This document shows positions 17,112 to 26,222 of a DNA stretch of 64,000 nucleotides, piece by piece (within the stretch, counting starts at the first letter, position 1; every line of letters begins with the position of its first letter). This stretch comes from Moraxella nonliquefaciens. Its GTDB lineage: Bacteria > Pseudomonadota > Gammaproteobacteria > Pseudomonadales > Moraxellaceae. A model generated the notes under the pieces. It had not been told where the DNA came from. It ran no database searches and saw only the letters and a list, made by a program, of their open reading frames with translations. A program made the position numbers and the translations under genes. Location: contig NZ_LXTW01000003.1 of the NCBI RefSeq assembly GCF_001679005.1, positions 124,930-188,929 on the forward strand. The letters are read 5' to 3'.

Positions 17112-17780
17112 CTAGGTAAAGTTGGGCACGCCACTATGAAAACGTAGCTCCCCATCAGGGCTGTCTATTAGCTGTGCTTCCACCGCCCGAAAAAATGCCA
17201 CTCGTTCATCTATTGGCTCATCAGATACCGAGCGAGCAAGAGCCAGATAATCTTCATAATGACGGCTTTCAGATTTGAGTAAGTATTTATAATACTTTGA
17301 TAACTTTTCATCATCAATCACATCCGCCAATGCTGAGAATCGTTCACATGAGCGAGCCTCGATGAATGCCCCAATGATAAGCACGTCTATCATGCCAGCT
17401 GGCTCCCAGGTGCGTTTGTATTTTAGCAGTCCCTTGGCATATCGCCCAGCAGGCAGGTGCGACCATGCGATATTACGTTCTCTCATAAGTTCTAGCACTT
17501 GTTCATAGTGGAGCATCTCTTCACGCACGAGCTGTGCCAGTTTTTCTTGCAAATCTCTGTGAAATTCATAACGAAAAATCAAATTCATCGCTGTCCCTGC
17601 TGCTTTTTTTTCGCAATTGGCGTGGTCTTGCATGAGTAGGGGCAAGTTGTCTTTGGCAGCAGCAAGCCATTTATCGCCAGTTTTGGCACTCAAAAAGGCA
17701 TGAATGTGGCTGATGTCCGTTTTGGCTTTGACGCCGTTTGTGATGGTGTGTAGGTTATGCTCAGATGATATGTCGGTCAT
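17112..17780 (-). CDS. miaE: tRNA-(ms2io6A)-hydroxylase
   Basis: Di-iron monooxygenase that hydroxylates the isopentenyl side chain of ms2i6A37 in tRNAs reading U-starting codons. The 222-residue helical protein has iron-ligand motifs typical of a ferritin-like diiron fold: EEMLHYEQV, EARSCERF and ESRHYEDYL. The basic tRNA-facing stretch LKYKRTWEPAG is present. Its usual partners miaA and miaB are not in this window. It stands alone, upstream of a long gap leading to the divergent porin. Confidence 0.92.
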   Translation of the reverse strand: MTDISSEHNLHTITNGVKAKTDISHIHAFLSAKTGDKWLAAAKDNLPLLMQDHANCEKKAAGTAMNLIFRYEFHRDLQEKLAQLVREEMLHYEQVLELMRERNIAWSHLPAGRYAKGLLKYKRTWEPAGMIDVLIIGAFIEARSCERFSALADVIDDEKLSKYYKYLLKSESRHYEDYLALARSVSDEPIDERVAFFRAVEAQLIDSPDGELRFHSGVPNFT

Positions 17781-18303
17781 GGTGTTTTAATCAATGTCAA
17801 AAAATGCTGATTATTTTATCATGGTTTTATCAAACTGGCGATAATATGGGATGGGATTTGTGCCCAAAATCACAATGATTTGACAAGATTTGATAAATTT
17901 ATTATGATAATCAAAAATCACTCTCAATATTTACAAAATTTTTGGAAATCTGAAACATTTTAACTCATTGATAAATATAAATTTTTTAAAAAATTATAGA
18001 TAAACTGTGAATTTTTGTGATAAAAGGTGTTGCAAAATATAACAGAATTGGTATCCTATACCCACAGTATGGGATTAATGACCATTTTTATCCATTGTGT
18101 TAAACTGATGTAATATTTGATACATGATTATCAAAAATCTCAAAAGTTGACATGAATGCGTCAGAATCAAAATGTCCATATTGGTAATTACTAAACCGTG
18201 AGTAAGTTGTAAAGTTTAGGTATTGACAACTTATCGCACAACTTATCGCATTGGGTGCAAGCGTACAGCAGCCCCATCACTAAAAATGTCAGTGGAGAAA
18301 CCC
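17781..18303. other. Long AT-rich regulatory gap between miaE and the porin
   Basis: About 520 bp with no credible gene. It must carry the divergent miaE and porin promoters. TTGACA occurs at 18143-18148 and again at 18225-18230, the second about 75 bp before the porin ATG. A 10-bp direct repeat, ACTTATCGCA, follows it at once. The upstream 300 bp is extremely AT-rich, as is common for highly expressed porin genes. Confidence 0.5.
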
Positions 18304-19416
18304 ATGAAAAAACTACTTTTAGCGTCAGCTGTTGCTGCTCTGTCCGTATCTGCTGCCCATGCAGCACCCACCGTCTATGGTAAAGCCTTTTTGACCGTTG
18401 ATGCCAGCAATGCTAAGGATACTTATAAGTCAGGCATTATACAGACCAAAGAAGACATCAATACAAGCGGTCTTAACTCAAACAGCTCACGCATTGGTCT
18501 AAAAGGCTCAGAAGCATTGACCGCCGATATCGATGTGGTTTATCAGCTTGAATATGGCATTAATATTGATAATGGCGATGACACTGTAAAAAAAGTGGTT
18601 GGTGTCAAACCTAAATTAAATGAGTCTGGTAATGTTGTAGTAGATAAAGGTCAAGTGCAATACGAACCTGATTTTAAAGAGGAAAAAATCAAAAAAGATC
18701 AGTTCTATGCTCGTGATACTTATTTGGGTCTTGCTCATAAAGAATACGGCACATTGTTGGCGGGTCGCTTAACCACCATTGATAATAATGTTGATTTTGC
18801 CAGCGTGTTGGAAGCTAACAACGTGGGTGATATCGGTCCTACGTTTAGTGCCCCACGTGCTAATAACGCCTTTGCCTATGTATCACCTGAACGTAACGGT
18901 GCTCAGTTCTTGGCCATGTATGCTTTTGATTCAGATACTGATGAAGGCAGTCTTGCTAATAAAGACCAATATGGCATCGGTGCTACTTATAGCACAGGCC
19001 CCATCAATGCAGGTGCCTCTTACATTGCTTATGGCAAAAACAACCACTTACGCCTATCTGGTAACTATGCTGTCTCGCCAACATTAACGGCGGGTGCTTT
19101 ATATCAAATTTCTAAATTTGACGAAGTAAACAGCAAAAAAGAAAATACCCTTATCGTCAGTGGCGAGATGAAAACCGCCACCCCATGGACAGCCTACGGT
19201 CAAGTGGCTTTGATTAAAAATGTTGCTGGTAAGGATGATAAATCAATGGGTGTCGGTGTTGGCGGTAAATATGCCTTTAATAAAGTCGCCACAGGTCATC
19301 TCTATGCTGGCTATGTCAACAGCGAACGTAAAAACCCTGTCATCAGAGACATCAAATACGACAGCTCTAAAAACACAGGCTTTGGTGTCGGTGCAGGTCT
19401 AGAATACAGATTCTAA
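18304..19416 (+). CDS. Gram-negative trimeric porin
   Basis: Outer-membrane general porin of 370 residues. The start at 18304 (GGAGAAACCC upstream) gives a classic signal peptide, KKLLLASAVAALSVSAAHA, cleaved before APTVYGKAFL. An upstream in-frame start at 18223 would bury the signal and is rejected. The mature protein has the alternating beta-strand pattern of the Porin_4 family. It includes a constriction-loop-like segment (VLEANNVGDIGPTFSAPRAN) and ends in LEYRF, the terminal aromatic residue recognised by the BAM machinery. It resembles Moraxella and Acinetobacter porins; I cannot name the exact orthologue. Confidence 0.9.
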   Translation: MKKLLLASAVAALSVSAAHAAPTVYGKAFLTVDASNAKDTYKSGIIQTKEDINTSGLNSNSSRIGLKGSEALTADIDVVYQLEYGINIDNGDDTVKKVVGVKPKLNESGNVVVDKGQVQYEPDFKEEKIKKDQFYARDTYLGLAHKEYGTLLAGRLTTIDNNVDFASVLEANNVGDIGPTFSAPRANNAFAYVSPERNGAQFLAMYAFDSDTDEGSLANKDQYGIGATYSTGPINAGASYIAYGKNNHLRLSGNYAVSPTLTAGALYQISKFDEVNSKKENTLIVSGEMKTATPWTAYGQVALIKNVAGKDDKSMGVGVGGKYAFNKVATGHLYAGYVNSERKNPVIRDIKYDSSKNTGFGVGAGLEYRF

Positions 19417-19442
19417 GTTGTACTGTTTGTATCACACTCCAC

Positions 19443-19466
19443 AAAAACCCACCTATGTGGGTTTTT
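19443..19466 (+). terminator. Terminator between the porin and pteridine reductase genes
   Basis: AAAAACCCAC, a 4-nt loop, then GTGGGTTTTT. The perfect 10-bp stem has A and T runs, so it can serve both converging genes. Confidence 0.93.
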
Positions 19467-19490
19467 GCTTTATTTGTTCGTCTCATGTCC

Positions 19491-20261
19491 CTAGCCACCC
19501 TTTAATGTCAAACTTCGCCCACCATCTACCGCTATGATTTGCCCTGTAATGTAGGGGGCATTAACCAAAAATAGCACCGCTTGGGCGATATCATCAGGTG
19601 TGCCGATGCTTTGCAAGGGGACGGATTTTATGAGTTCATCCTTGGTGCTGTCATTGAGTTCGTGATTTTTGTTACATTCTGGAAAAATATTTACCCCAGG
19701 AGAGACGCCATTGACACGCACAGTTGGGGCAAGCTCTAACGCTAATGAAAGCACCATGCCATGATGAGCTGATTTTGCCATGTTATAGATGGGATAACCG
19801 ATAAAGGGTTTATCCTTGGCGTGAATGTCAAGCAGGCTGATGATTGTTCCGTGGTTTTTAACCAGTTCATCCTTAAAAACATGACTTAAAAATAACGGAG
19901 CTTTGGCGTTGGTCAAAAATAAATCATCCCAATCGTTTTGCCATTTATCCACCTCATCATTAATATCGCTCGGATAAAAACTAGAAGCATTATGCACCAA
20001 AATATCAATCCGCCCAAATAACGCCATGACCTGATTTTTAAAATCTGCCAATGTATTTTTATCATTGACGATAGCCAAATCCGCCTTGATGATTTTGGCA
20101 CTATTATCACAAATGGCATTTAATTCATCTGCCAAATTTTGAGCATCTGTTTGGCTATGATGATAATGGATAATGACATTAAAGCTGTTGTTGTGAAAGG
20201 CTCGGACGATTGCCTTGCCAATGCGTTTTGCTCCGCCTGTGATTAGGGCGACTTTTTTCAT
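19491..20261 (-). CDS. SDR-family pteridine (dihydromonapterin/dihydrofolate) reductase
   Basis: A 256-residue short-chain dehydrogenase. The cofactor loop is TGGAKRIGKAI, the TGxxxRxG variant typical of pteridine reductases. The catalytic region reads ISLLDIHAKDKPFIGYPIYN then MAK, with Asp in place of the SDR catalytic Ser and the Tyr-x3-Lys kept. That Asp-Tyr-Lys set is the hallmark of PTR1 and FolM. It probably reduces dihydromonapterin or dihydrobiopterin for folate-related metabolism. Its start overlaps the stop of cca by 4 bp (ATGA), so the two are translationally coupled. Confidence 0.82.
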   Translation of the reverse strand: MKKVALITGGAKRIGKAIVRAFHNNSFNVIIHYHHSQTDAQNLADELNAICDNSAKIIKADLAIVNDKNTLADFKNQVMALFGRIDILVHNASSFYPSDINDEVDKWQNDWDDLFLTNAKAPLFLSHVFKDELVKNHGTIISLLDIHAKDKPFIGYPIYNMAKSAHHGMVLSLALELAPTVRVNGVSPGVNIFPECNKNHELNDSTKDELIKSVPLQSIGTPDDIAQAVLFLVNAPYITGQIIAVDGGRSLTLKGG

Positions 20262-21400
20262 AAAATTGCCTTTTTTAAAAATTCGCTTAATGTTAATAAG
20301 CGTAACCGTGTCAGCTCATCGCCAATTTGTTTGCCTTTTAATGTTTTATCAATATCGTTAATCGTTACCGATTGATAAAGGCTAATGGCGTGATGAAAAA
20401 ATTCACGATTGATTGTTTTATTATTTACTATTTCTACCGCATCAATCAAATCAAATAATACCGTACTGTCTTTTTGGGCTTTGGTATTTTCTATTAACAT
20501 TAATAATTTATCAGCAGAAATGTCTTGATAATGGGTTAAGTCATTAAAATGCGTGATGAATAATTGGGCAAATTGCGTAATGGCTTTGGGCGTTAATAAC
20601 CGCTCGCACAGTTTTGATAAATCCGCTTTATTGTCCAAAAATCCATAGGTTAATATGGCAAATTTGATATGCAATGGCTTATCGTGGGCGGTTTTTAATT
20701 TATCAAATGTGATTTGGCGAATGGTGTTATCTTGCCAAATGGTGTTTAGCTCGGGTAGAATTTGTTTTAAAATATCTAAATCAAATAACAACTCAAAAAA
20801 CGCAAACGCACACGTCTCATCAAAAGCCTTCACGCATTCCGTCCAAATCCGCTCACGGCTAAGGTGCAAAAGCTCCCCCCGACTGGCAATGGCTTGCATA
20901 AGGTAGGCGGTGTCAGGGGCGACCGTAAACCCCAGCTCATAAAAGCGGGCATAAAAGCGAGCGACTCGCAACACACGAAGCGGGTCTTCGCTAAATGCAG
21001 AGGATACATGGCGTAAGAGCTTGTGGCGTAGGTCATTTTGTCCGCCATAAAAGTCCACCACTTGCCCTGTGCGTGGTGTGTCGTCAAATAGCCCGATGAC
21101 TTCTATGGCAAGGGCGTTTATCGTCAAATCTCGGCGTGCTAGGTCATCTTGTAGGCTTACCCCCTCTGTCTGCACAACAAAACCTTGATGACCTTTGCCA
21201 TTTTTGCGTTCGGTACGTGCAAGAGCGTATTCGGCATGGGTGTGTGGGTGCAAAAAGACAGGAAAGTCCGCCCCAATTTGGATGAAGCCATGAGCGAGCA
21301 GGTCGGCAGGTGTCGCTCCGACCACCATAAAATCTTTGTCTTTGATGGGGCAAGATAGCAACTTATCACGCACCGCCCCACCAACCAAATATACTTGCAT
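20258..21400 (-). CDS. cca: CCA tRNA nucleotidyltransferase lacking a visible HD domain
   Basis: Adds or repairs the 3' CCA of tRNAs. The 380-residue class II nucleotidyltransferase has GGAVRDKLL at the N-terminus, DKDFMVVG with the catalytic acidic pair, the RRDLTINALA motif and the nucleotide-templating EDPLRVLRVARF. E. coli Cca has a C-terminal HD phosphohydrolase domain; here the equivalent region (HIKFAILTYGFLDNKADL) has no HD dyad and the protein is shorter, so the 2',3'-phosphatase activities are probably missing. It is first in a two-gene operon with the pteridine reductase. Confidence 0.92.
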   Translation of the reverse strand: MQVYLVGGAVRDKLLSCPIKDKDFMVVGATPADLLAHGFIQIGADFPVFLHPHTHAEYALARTERKNGKGHQGFVVQTEGVSLQDDLARRDLTINALAIEVIGLFDDTPRTGQVVDFYGGQNDLRHKLLRHVSSAFSEDPLRVLRVARFYARFYELGFTVAPDTAYLMQAIASRGELLHLSRERIWTECVKAFDETCAFAFFELLFDLDILKQILPELNTIWQDNTIRQITFDKLKTAHDKPLHIKFAILTYGFLDNKADLSKLCERLLTPKAITQFAQLFITHFNDLTHYQDISADKLLMLIENTKAQKDSTVLFDLIDAVEIVNNKTINREFFHHAISLYQSVTINDIDKTLKGKQIGDELTRLRLLTLSEFLKKAIL

Positions 21401-21446
21401 GGTATTTTTTTTCCGATAAATTTAGGTCATTGTAGTGTGAATGAAT

Positions 21447-21473
21447 AAAAAGCACCCCAGTTGAGTGCTTTTT
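21447..21473 (-). terminator. Terminator of maeB
   Basis: AAAAAGCAC and GTGCTTTTT flank a 9-nt loop just downstream of maeB and upstream of cca. Confidence 0.85.
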
Positions 21474-21489
21474 ATGGGGTTGGGCAGAG

Positions 21490-23829
21490 TTATTTTTCCA
21501 CATCCTGAGCATCTGATACCGATAAGGCGGTCATATTGACGATACGGCGAGCGGTTGCACTTGGCGTTAGGATGTGTACAGGCTTATCAGCACCGAGCAA
21601 AATAGGCCCCAAAACGGCTGAACCTGTGGCAGTTTTTAGTAGATTAAAGGCAATGTTGGCACTGTCAAGCGTTGGCATGATGAGCAGATTTGCTGAGCCT
21701 TTTAGTGTGCTAAATGGGTAGGTTTGGCTACGTAAACGTTCATCCAGTGCAGTATCACCGTGCATTTCGCCATCAAATTCAAAATCTACGTTCATCTGTG
21801 TTAAAATGTCATGTACTTGACGCATTTTAAGGGCAGAGGCACGATCAGATGCCCCAAAGTTTGAGTGCGACAGTAGAGCAACTTTTGGTGTGATGCCAAA
21901 ACGACGTATCGCTTGGGCTGCCAAAATGGTCATCTCGGCAAGCTCTTCGGCGGTTGGGTCTTCGTTAATGTAGGTGTCGGCGATGAATAAGTTGCGGTTT
22001 TGCATGAGTACAGCATTCATGGCATAGAAGTTGGATATGCCCTCTTTTTTACCAATGACTTGATTTAGGTATTTTAGGTGTAAGTGATAAAAACCAAAAG
22101 TACCACAAATCAAGCCGTCAGCATCACCAAGTTCAACCATGAGCGAACCGATGAGTGTGGTTTTGCGACGGACATCACGGCGAGCCAACTCTAAGCTTAT
22201 GCCACCACGTTGATTGGTTTTGTAATGATGCTCGGCATATCTGTCATAGTGGGGATTGTTATTGGGGTTGATGATGGTAATGTTTTGACCATCAACCAAG
22301 CGTAAACCTAAATTGTTGATTTCTTGATTGATGACCTCAGGGCGACCGATGAGAATGGGTTTGGCGATTTGCTCATCCACCACCACTTGCACGGCACGCA
22401 AAACATTAATATCCTCACCTTCGGCATAGGCAATACGTTTGGGGTTGGTTTTTGCCTTGTTAAAGATGGGTTTCATGGCAAGCGCACTGTTGTAGATAAA
22501 CTCAGAGAGTTTTTGGCGATACGCATCAAAATCAGTAATGGGTAAGGTTGCCACACCTGTATCCATCGCCGCTTTGGCAACAGCAGGGGCAATCTCTAAG
22601 ATAAGATTTGGTTCTAAGGGGCCAGGAATGAGATAATCACGTCCAAAACTCTTACTGACCTCGCTTTTTTGGGTATCTACCGATGGTGTGGCTTCGGTGT
22701 GTGCCATGGCAGCGATGGCGTGTACACAGGCAAGTTTCATTTCTTCATTGACGACCGTTGCCCCAACATCTAACGCCCCACGGAAGATATAAGGAAAACA
22801 TAGGGCGTTGTTTACCTGATTGGGATAATCCGAGCGACCTGTTGCCATGATGACGTCCGAACGCACCGCATGGGCAAGCTCTGGCATAATCTCAGGGGTT
22901 GGGTTGGCTAGGGCAAAGATGATGGGGTCTTTTGCCATTGAGCGTACCATGTCTTGACTTACCACACCTGGCCCTGACAGACCTAAGAACACATCCGCAC
23001 CGTTCATTACCTCGGCAAGTGTTGTCTTATCAGTATCACGAGCAAAGCGAGCTTTGGATTCATCTAAGTTTTTACGAGTGGTGCTGATGACGCCTTTTGA
23101 GTCAAGTACATAAATGTTCTCTTTGCGTGCACCCAGTGCCACGACAAGGTCAAGACAAGAAATCGCCGCAGCCCCCGCCCCTGAACACACAAGGGTAATC
23201 TCACTGATGTCTTTGCCATTTAGTTGCAAAGCGTTTAGTAGGGCGGCAGCAGAGATGATGGCAGTTCCGTGCTGGTCATCATGAAACACAGGAATGTTCA
23301 TGCGTTCACGCAATTCACGTTCAATTTTAAAACACTCTGGGGCTTTAATATCTTCTAGGTTAATGCCACCGAAAGTGGGTTCTAGGCTTGCCACTGTCTC
23401 AATGAACTTATCAGGGTCAGTCTGGTCAATCTCAATGTCAAAAACATCAATGCCAGCAAATTTCTTAAATAATACACCCTTGCCCTCCATGACAGGTTTG
23501 GAGGCTAACGCACCGATATTACCCAGTCCAAGTACGGCAGTGCCATTGGTGATGACACCAACCAAATTGGAGCGAGCGGTGTATTTGGCGGCAAGTTTGG
23601 GGTTTTTTTCTATTTCAAGGCAAGGCACAGCAACGCCAGGTGAGTAGGCAAGAGCTAAATCTCGTTGGTTGGCGATTTGTTTGGTTGGAGTAACACAGAT
23701 TTTACCAGGTCTGGGATGTTCATGATAGTGCAGGGCGTTTTGTTCAAATTGTAAACGCTGAGCATCGGCTTCGGATAAAAAGGCAGTATCGTGGGTTTTG
23801 TCCTGTGCAGGAACATCTTGATGAGCCAT
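21490..23829 (-). CDS. maeB: NADP-dependent malic enzyme with phosphotransacetylase-like domain
   Basis: Decarboxylates malate to pyruvate, producing NADPH. At 779 residues it is the long MaeB form. Residues 1-430 are the malic enzyme (AYSPGVAVPCLEIEKNP, HDDQHGTAIISAAALLNALQ, the NAD(P) fold VCSGAGAAAISCLDLVVALG). Residues 445-779 are a phosphotransacetylase-like domain that is regulatory rather than catalytic in the E. coli enzyme (VCTP-like start VLRAVQVV, later LICGTFGFYH, LIMPTLDSANIAFNLLK). It is a monocistronic unit with its own terminator. Confidence 0.95.
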   Translation of the reverse strand: MAHQDVPAQDKTHDTAFLSEADAQRLQFEQNALHYHEHPRPGKICVTPTKQIANQRDLALAYSPGVAVPCLEIEKNPKLAAKYTARSNLVGVITNGTAVLGLGNIGALASKPVMEGKGVLFKKFAGIDVFDIEIDQTDPDKFIETVASLEPTFGGINLEDIKAPECFKIERELRERMNIPVFHDDQHGTAIISAAALLNALQLNGKDISEITLVCSGAGAAAISCLDLVVALGARKENIYVLDSKGVISTTRKNLDESKARFARDTDKTTLAEVMNGADVFLGLSGPGVVSQDMVRSMAKDPIIFALANPTPEIMPELAHAVRSDVIMATGRSDYPNQVNNALCFPYIFRGALDVGATVVNEEMKLACVHAIAAMAHTEATPSVDTQKSEVSKSFGRDYLIPGPLEPNLILEIAPAVAKAAMDTGVATLPITDFDAYRQKLSEFIYNSALAMKPIFNKAKTNPKRIAYAEGEDINVLRAVQVVVDEQIAKPILIGRPEVINQEINNLGLRLVDGQNITIINPNNNPHYDRYAEHHYKTNQRGGISLELARRDVRRKTTLIGSLMVELGDADGLICGTFGFYHLHLKYLNQVIGKKEGISNFYAMNAVLMQNRNLFIADTYINEDPTAEELAEMTILAAQAIRRFGITPKVALLSHSNFGASDRASALKMRQVHDILTQMNVDFEFDGEMHGDTALDERLRSQTYPFSTLKGSANLLIMPTLDSANIAFNLLKTATGSAVLGPILLGADKPVHILTPSATARRIVNMTALSVSDAQDVEK

Positions 23830-23962
23830 GGTAGTTTTCCTGTGATGATTAAATAAAATTGCCTTATTTTAGCATGATTTTGGGGGTCATGCTAGGTGTA
23901 TTTGATTTTGTATTGGCAGTTAAATGATAATCATTATTTTATTTTGGGATAAATACCACATT

Positions 23963-23998
23963 ATTATTCATAAGATTATTCATAAGATTATTCATAAG
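23963..23998. repeat. 12-bp tandem repeat x3 spanning the ybeY stop codon
   Basis: Three perfect copies of ATTATTCATAAG. The last copy contains the TAA stop of ybeY (minus strand), so copy-number change would not alter the protein. Confidence 0.9.
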
Positions 23999-24536
23999 GA
24001 TTGTGAATACCAAGTGTGTTTAAAATTTCAATCTCAAAACCCTCCATCTCATCTTGTTCGTCTTGCCCGAGTTCATGGTCAAAACCCAGCAGGTGTAAAA
24101 TGCCATGTGTAATAAGGTGTGCCAAATGTTCATCTGTCTTTTTGCCTTGTTCGCTTGCCTCACGCACCACCACATCATGACAAATCACAAGCTCCCCAAG
24201 TGGCACCGCATTCATCATTACACACATCTCATCGGATAATCCGCTAGGGTAAGATAGGATATTGGTTGCATAATCCTTGCCACGAGCGTCAAGGTTTAAC
24301 TCTCGCCCCTCACCTGCGCCACAGACATAAATGTCCAGTGATTTTGGCAAATTCATCCAATTTTGGGCGGTCAAATTGTCAAATTGAAAATAAGGCAACA
24401 CCAAGCCGTGTGTGATTTTTTCGTTCATGACTGCCAGTGCATGTATAAAAATCACCATCATTTTTTGTTCATCATAAATGGGCAAATCAGCAAGCTCTGC
24501 CATATTGTCGGCAAAGCTGATTGCCATCTTATTCAT
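23988..24536 (-). CDS. ybeY: Endoribonuclease YbeY, 16S rRNA maturation
   Basis: Zn-dependent single-strand endonuclease needed for 16S rRNA 3' processing and ribosome quality control. The metal-binding motif HGILHLLGFDHELGQDE (H-x3-H-x5-H) is intact near the C-terminus. I start it at the ATG at 24536 (182 aa), which overlaps the end of phoH by 8 bp and leaves MNKMAISFADN; an in-frame ATG at 24575 lies deeper inside phoH. PhoH (YbeZ) and YbeY are a conserved coupled pair. The third usual partner (corC/ybeX) is not next door. Confidence 0.92.
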   Translation of the reverse strand: MNKMAISFADNMAELADLPIYDEQKMMVIFIHALAVMNEKITHGLVLPYFQFDNLTAQNWMNLPKSLDIYVCGAGEGRELNLDARGKDYATNILSYPSGLSDEMCVMMNAVPLGELVICHDVVVREASEQGKKTDEHLAHLITHGILHLLGFDHELGQDEQDEMEGFEIEILNTLGIHNPYE

Positions 24537-25656
24537 CACTGTTGTCCTGTTTGTCCTGCACATCTTTATTGTCATTGCCTTGTGGTTTGTCGTCTTTTAT
24601 GCTATTTAAAAAGGATAGGGCGGTTAGTGTGCGATTTAGTTCTTGTTCTTGACGTTGTTTTTTGCGAATATTGGCTCGCTCACTTTCGGCTTGACTTTCT
24701 ATTAAGTCATGGGCATCATAGGCGTCGATGATTTTTTGCACCAAATGATGACGCACCACATCACGACTGTTAAACTCGGTGATATGAATGTCATCAATAT
24801 TTGCCAAAATTTTTAGAGCCTGCGTCAGTCCTGATTCATGTCCACGAGGCAAATCCACCTGAGAGGTGTCGCCTGTGATGACCGCCCGAGAACCAAAACC
24901 CAAGCGAGTAAGGAACATTTTCATCTGCTCAGGTGTGGTGTTTTGGGCTTCGTCAAGTATCACAAATGAGTTGTTTAACGTGCGTCCACGCATGTAGGCA
25001 AGTGGGGCGATTTCAATGATTTGGCGTTCTAAAAGTTTACCCACTTTCTCAAAGCCAAGCATCTGGTATAATGCGTCATACAAGGGGCGTAGATAGGGGT
25101 CAATTTTTTGGGTCAAATCCCCAGGCAAAAAACCCAATTTCTCGCCCGCCTCTACCGCAGGACGGACAAGCAAAATCCGTTCAATCTCACCACGCTCCAA
25201 CATATCTACCGCCACCGCCACAGCAAGATAGGTCTTACCTGTACCAGCTGGTCCCACGCCAAAGGAGATGTCAGAGAGCAGGATACGACGCACATACTGG
25301 GTTTGGTTATGCCCCTTTGGTGTGATTTTGCCCTTACGAGTAGATAGGCTGACAGGTGTGTGAGTCTCATTGTTATCTGCTTGTGGTTCTTTGGCGAGGC
25401 TTGCTTGTATCAGTAGATGTAAATCCTCTGGGCTAATGTCATCTGATTGTTTGGCAAGTTCATAAAGTTCACCCAGCACATATTCACCACGTGTTATCTG
25501 AGGCAAATCGCCTGTTAATATAAAGTCATTACCACGATTGATGATGGTAATATCAAGGCGGTTTTGTAGGTATTTTAGGTGCGTGTTGTATTCGCCAAGC
25601 AGGGTACGAAGTTCATGAGAGGTCAGCTTGAAATTAAGAGTTCGAGTTAGGCTCAA
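24529..25656 (-). CDS. ybeZ: PhoH-like (YbeZ) P-loop ATPase, TTG start
   Basis: PhoH-family ATPase that works with YbeY in rRNA maturation. It has the Walker A GPAGTGKTYLAVAVAV, the Walker B FVILDEAQNTTPEQMKMFLT, and VITGDTSQVDLPRG. The open frame runs back to 25812, which would overlap a tRNA-Asn gene. The better start is a TTG at 25656 (375 aa), preceded by AAGGAAA with an 8-nt spacer and giving LSLTRTLNFKL at the N-terminus, as in homologues. A charged C-terminal tail (about 40 residues) is rich in Asp, Asn and Lys. Confidence 0.9.
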   Translation of the reverse strand: MSLTRTLNFKLTSHELRTLLGEYNTHLKYLQNRLDITIINRGNDFILTGDLPQITRGEYVLGELYELAKQSDDISPEDLHLLIQASLAKEPQADNNETHTPVSLSTRKGKITPKGHNQTQYVRRILLSDISFGVGPAGTGKTYLAVAVAVDMLERGEIERILLVRPAVEAGEKLGFLPGDLTQKIDPYLRPLYDALYQMLGFEKVGKLLERQIIEIAPLAYMRGRTLNNSFVILDEAQNTTPEQMKMFLTRLGFGSRAVITGDTSQVDLPRGHESGLTQALKILANIDDIHITEFNSRDVVRHHLVQKIIDAYDAHDLIESQAESERANIRKKQRQEQELNRTLTALSFLNSIKDDKPQGNDNKDVQDKQDNSDE

Positions 25657-25738
25657 ATGAGGGTTTCCTTTTTGAATAGAAAATAAAAAACAGGACTTAT
25701 ATGCTTTCAAAAAACAAAAAATCAAGTGAATGTAAAAA

Positions 25739-25771
25739 CAAAAACCCTTTTCCAAAATAGAAAAGGGTTTT
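25739..25771 (-). terminator. Terminator downstream of the tRNA-Lys/Asn genes
   Basis: AAAACCCTTTT and AAAAGGGTTTT form an 11-bp stem, and the minus-strand RNA runs into a U-rich tail. It lies between tRNA-Asn and phoH. Confidence 0.85.
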
Positions 25772-25777
25772 AAAATA

Positions 25778-25853
25778 TGGCTCCCCAACCTGGGCTCGAA
25801 CCAGGGACACACGGATTAACAGTCCGATGCTCTACCAACTGAGCTATTGGGGA
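25778..25853 (-). tRNA. tRNA-Asn (GTT)
   Basis: 76-nt cloverleaf with encoded CCA. Acceptor TCCCCAA pairs with TTGGGGA, the D arm is AGCTCAGTTGGTAGAGC, the anticodon loop is CTGTTAA and the T arm is GGTTCGAGCC. Last of three tRNAs on this strand. Confidence 0.97.
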
Positions 25854-25854
25854 A

Positions 25855-25930
25855 TGGTGGGTCGTGCAGGATTCGAACCTGCGACCAATTGATTAAAAGT
25901 CAACTGCTCTACCAACTGAGCTAACGACCC
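25855..25930 (-). tRNA. tRNA-Lys (TTT), copy 2
   Basis: 76-nt cloverleaf with encoded CCA. Acceptor GGGTCGT pairs with ACGACCC, the anticodon loop is CTTTTAA, and the T loop is TTCGAAT. Identical to the second tRNA-Lys 36 bp upstream, a recent tandem duplication or gene conversion. Confidence 0.97.
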
Positions 25931-25966
25931 ACTAAGCACAAGGCTTATTTGGTCAGTTTGTGATAA

Positions 25967-26042
25967 TGGTGGGTCGTGCAGGATTCGAACCTGCGACCAA
26001 TTGATTAAAAGTCAACTGCTCTACCAACTGAGCTAACGACCC
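25967..26042 (-). tRNA. tRNA-Lys (TTT), copy 1
   Basis: Identical in sequence to the neighbouring tRNA-Lys. It is first gene of the Lys-Lys-Asn transcription unit, 22 bp below a consensus-like promoter. Confidence 0.97.
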
Positions 26043-26063
26043 TTATCACTAAACGTGGTGCGT

Positions 26064-26091
26064 ATTATACAGGTAAATTTTGATACGTCAA
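26064..26091 (-). promoter_or_regulatory. Promoter of the tRNA-Lys/Lys/Asn unit
   Basis: On the minus strand TTGACG, a 16-bp spacer and TATAAT, then a GC-rich start region (ACGCACC) of the sort seen at stringently controlled stable-RNA promoters. Confidence 0.8.
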
Positions 26092-26222
26092 GCATTTTTT
26101 ATGAAATTTTCATAATTTAGCAAAATAAAGTCTTTTTTGGGCTTTTGCGTTGCTTTTTTGGGGGCAGTTGCTTAAAATTAGCCAATCATTGATGAAATTG
26201 AGTTATTTAAAAAGGTAATCTT

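Noticed and set aside
18223..18303. Upstream extension of the porin (27 extra residues)
   Set aside because: It would place the clear signal peptide internally; the ATG at 18304 has a good ribosome-binding site.
25855..26042. Identical tRNA-Lys copies as a CRISPR-like or phage attachment repeat
   Set aside because: They are two complete tRNA-Lys genes; no integrase or phage genes lie nearby.
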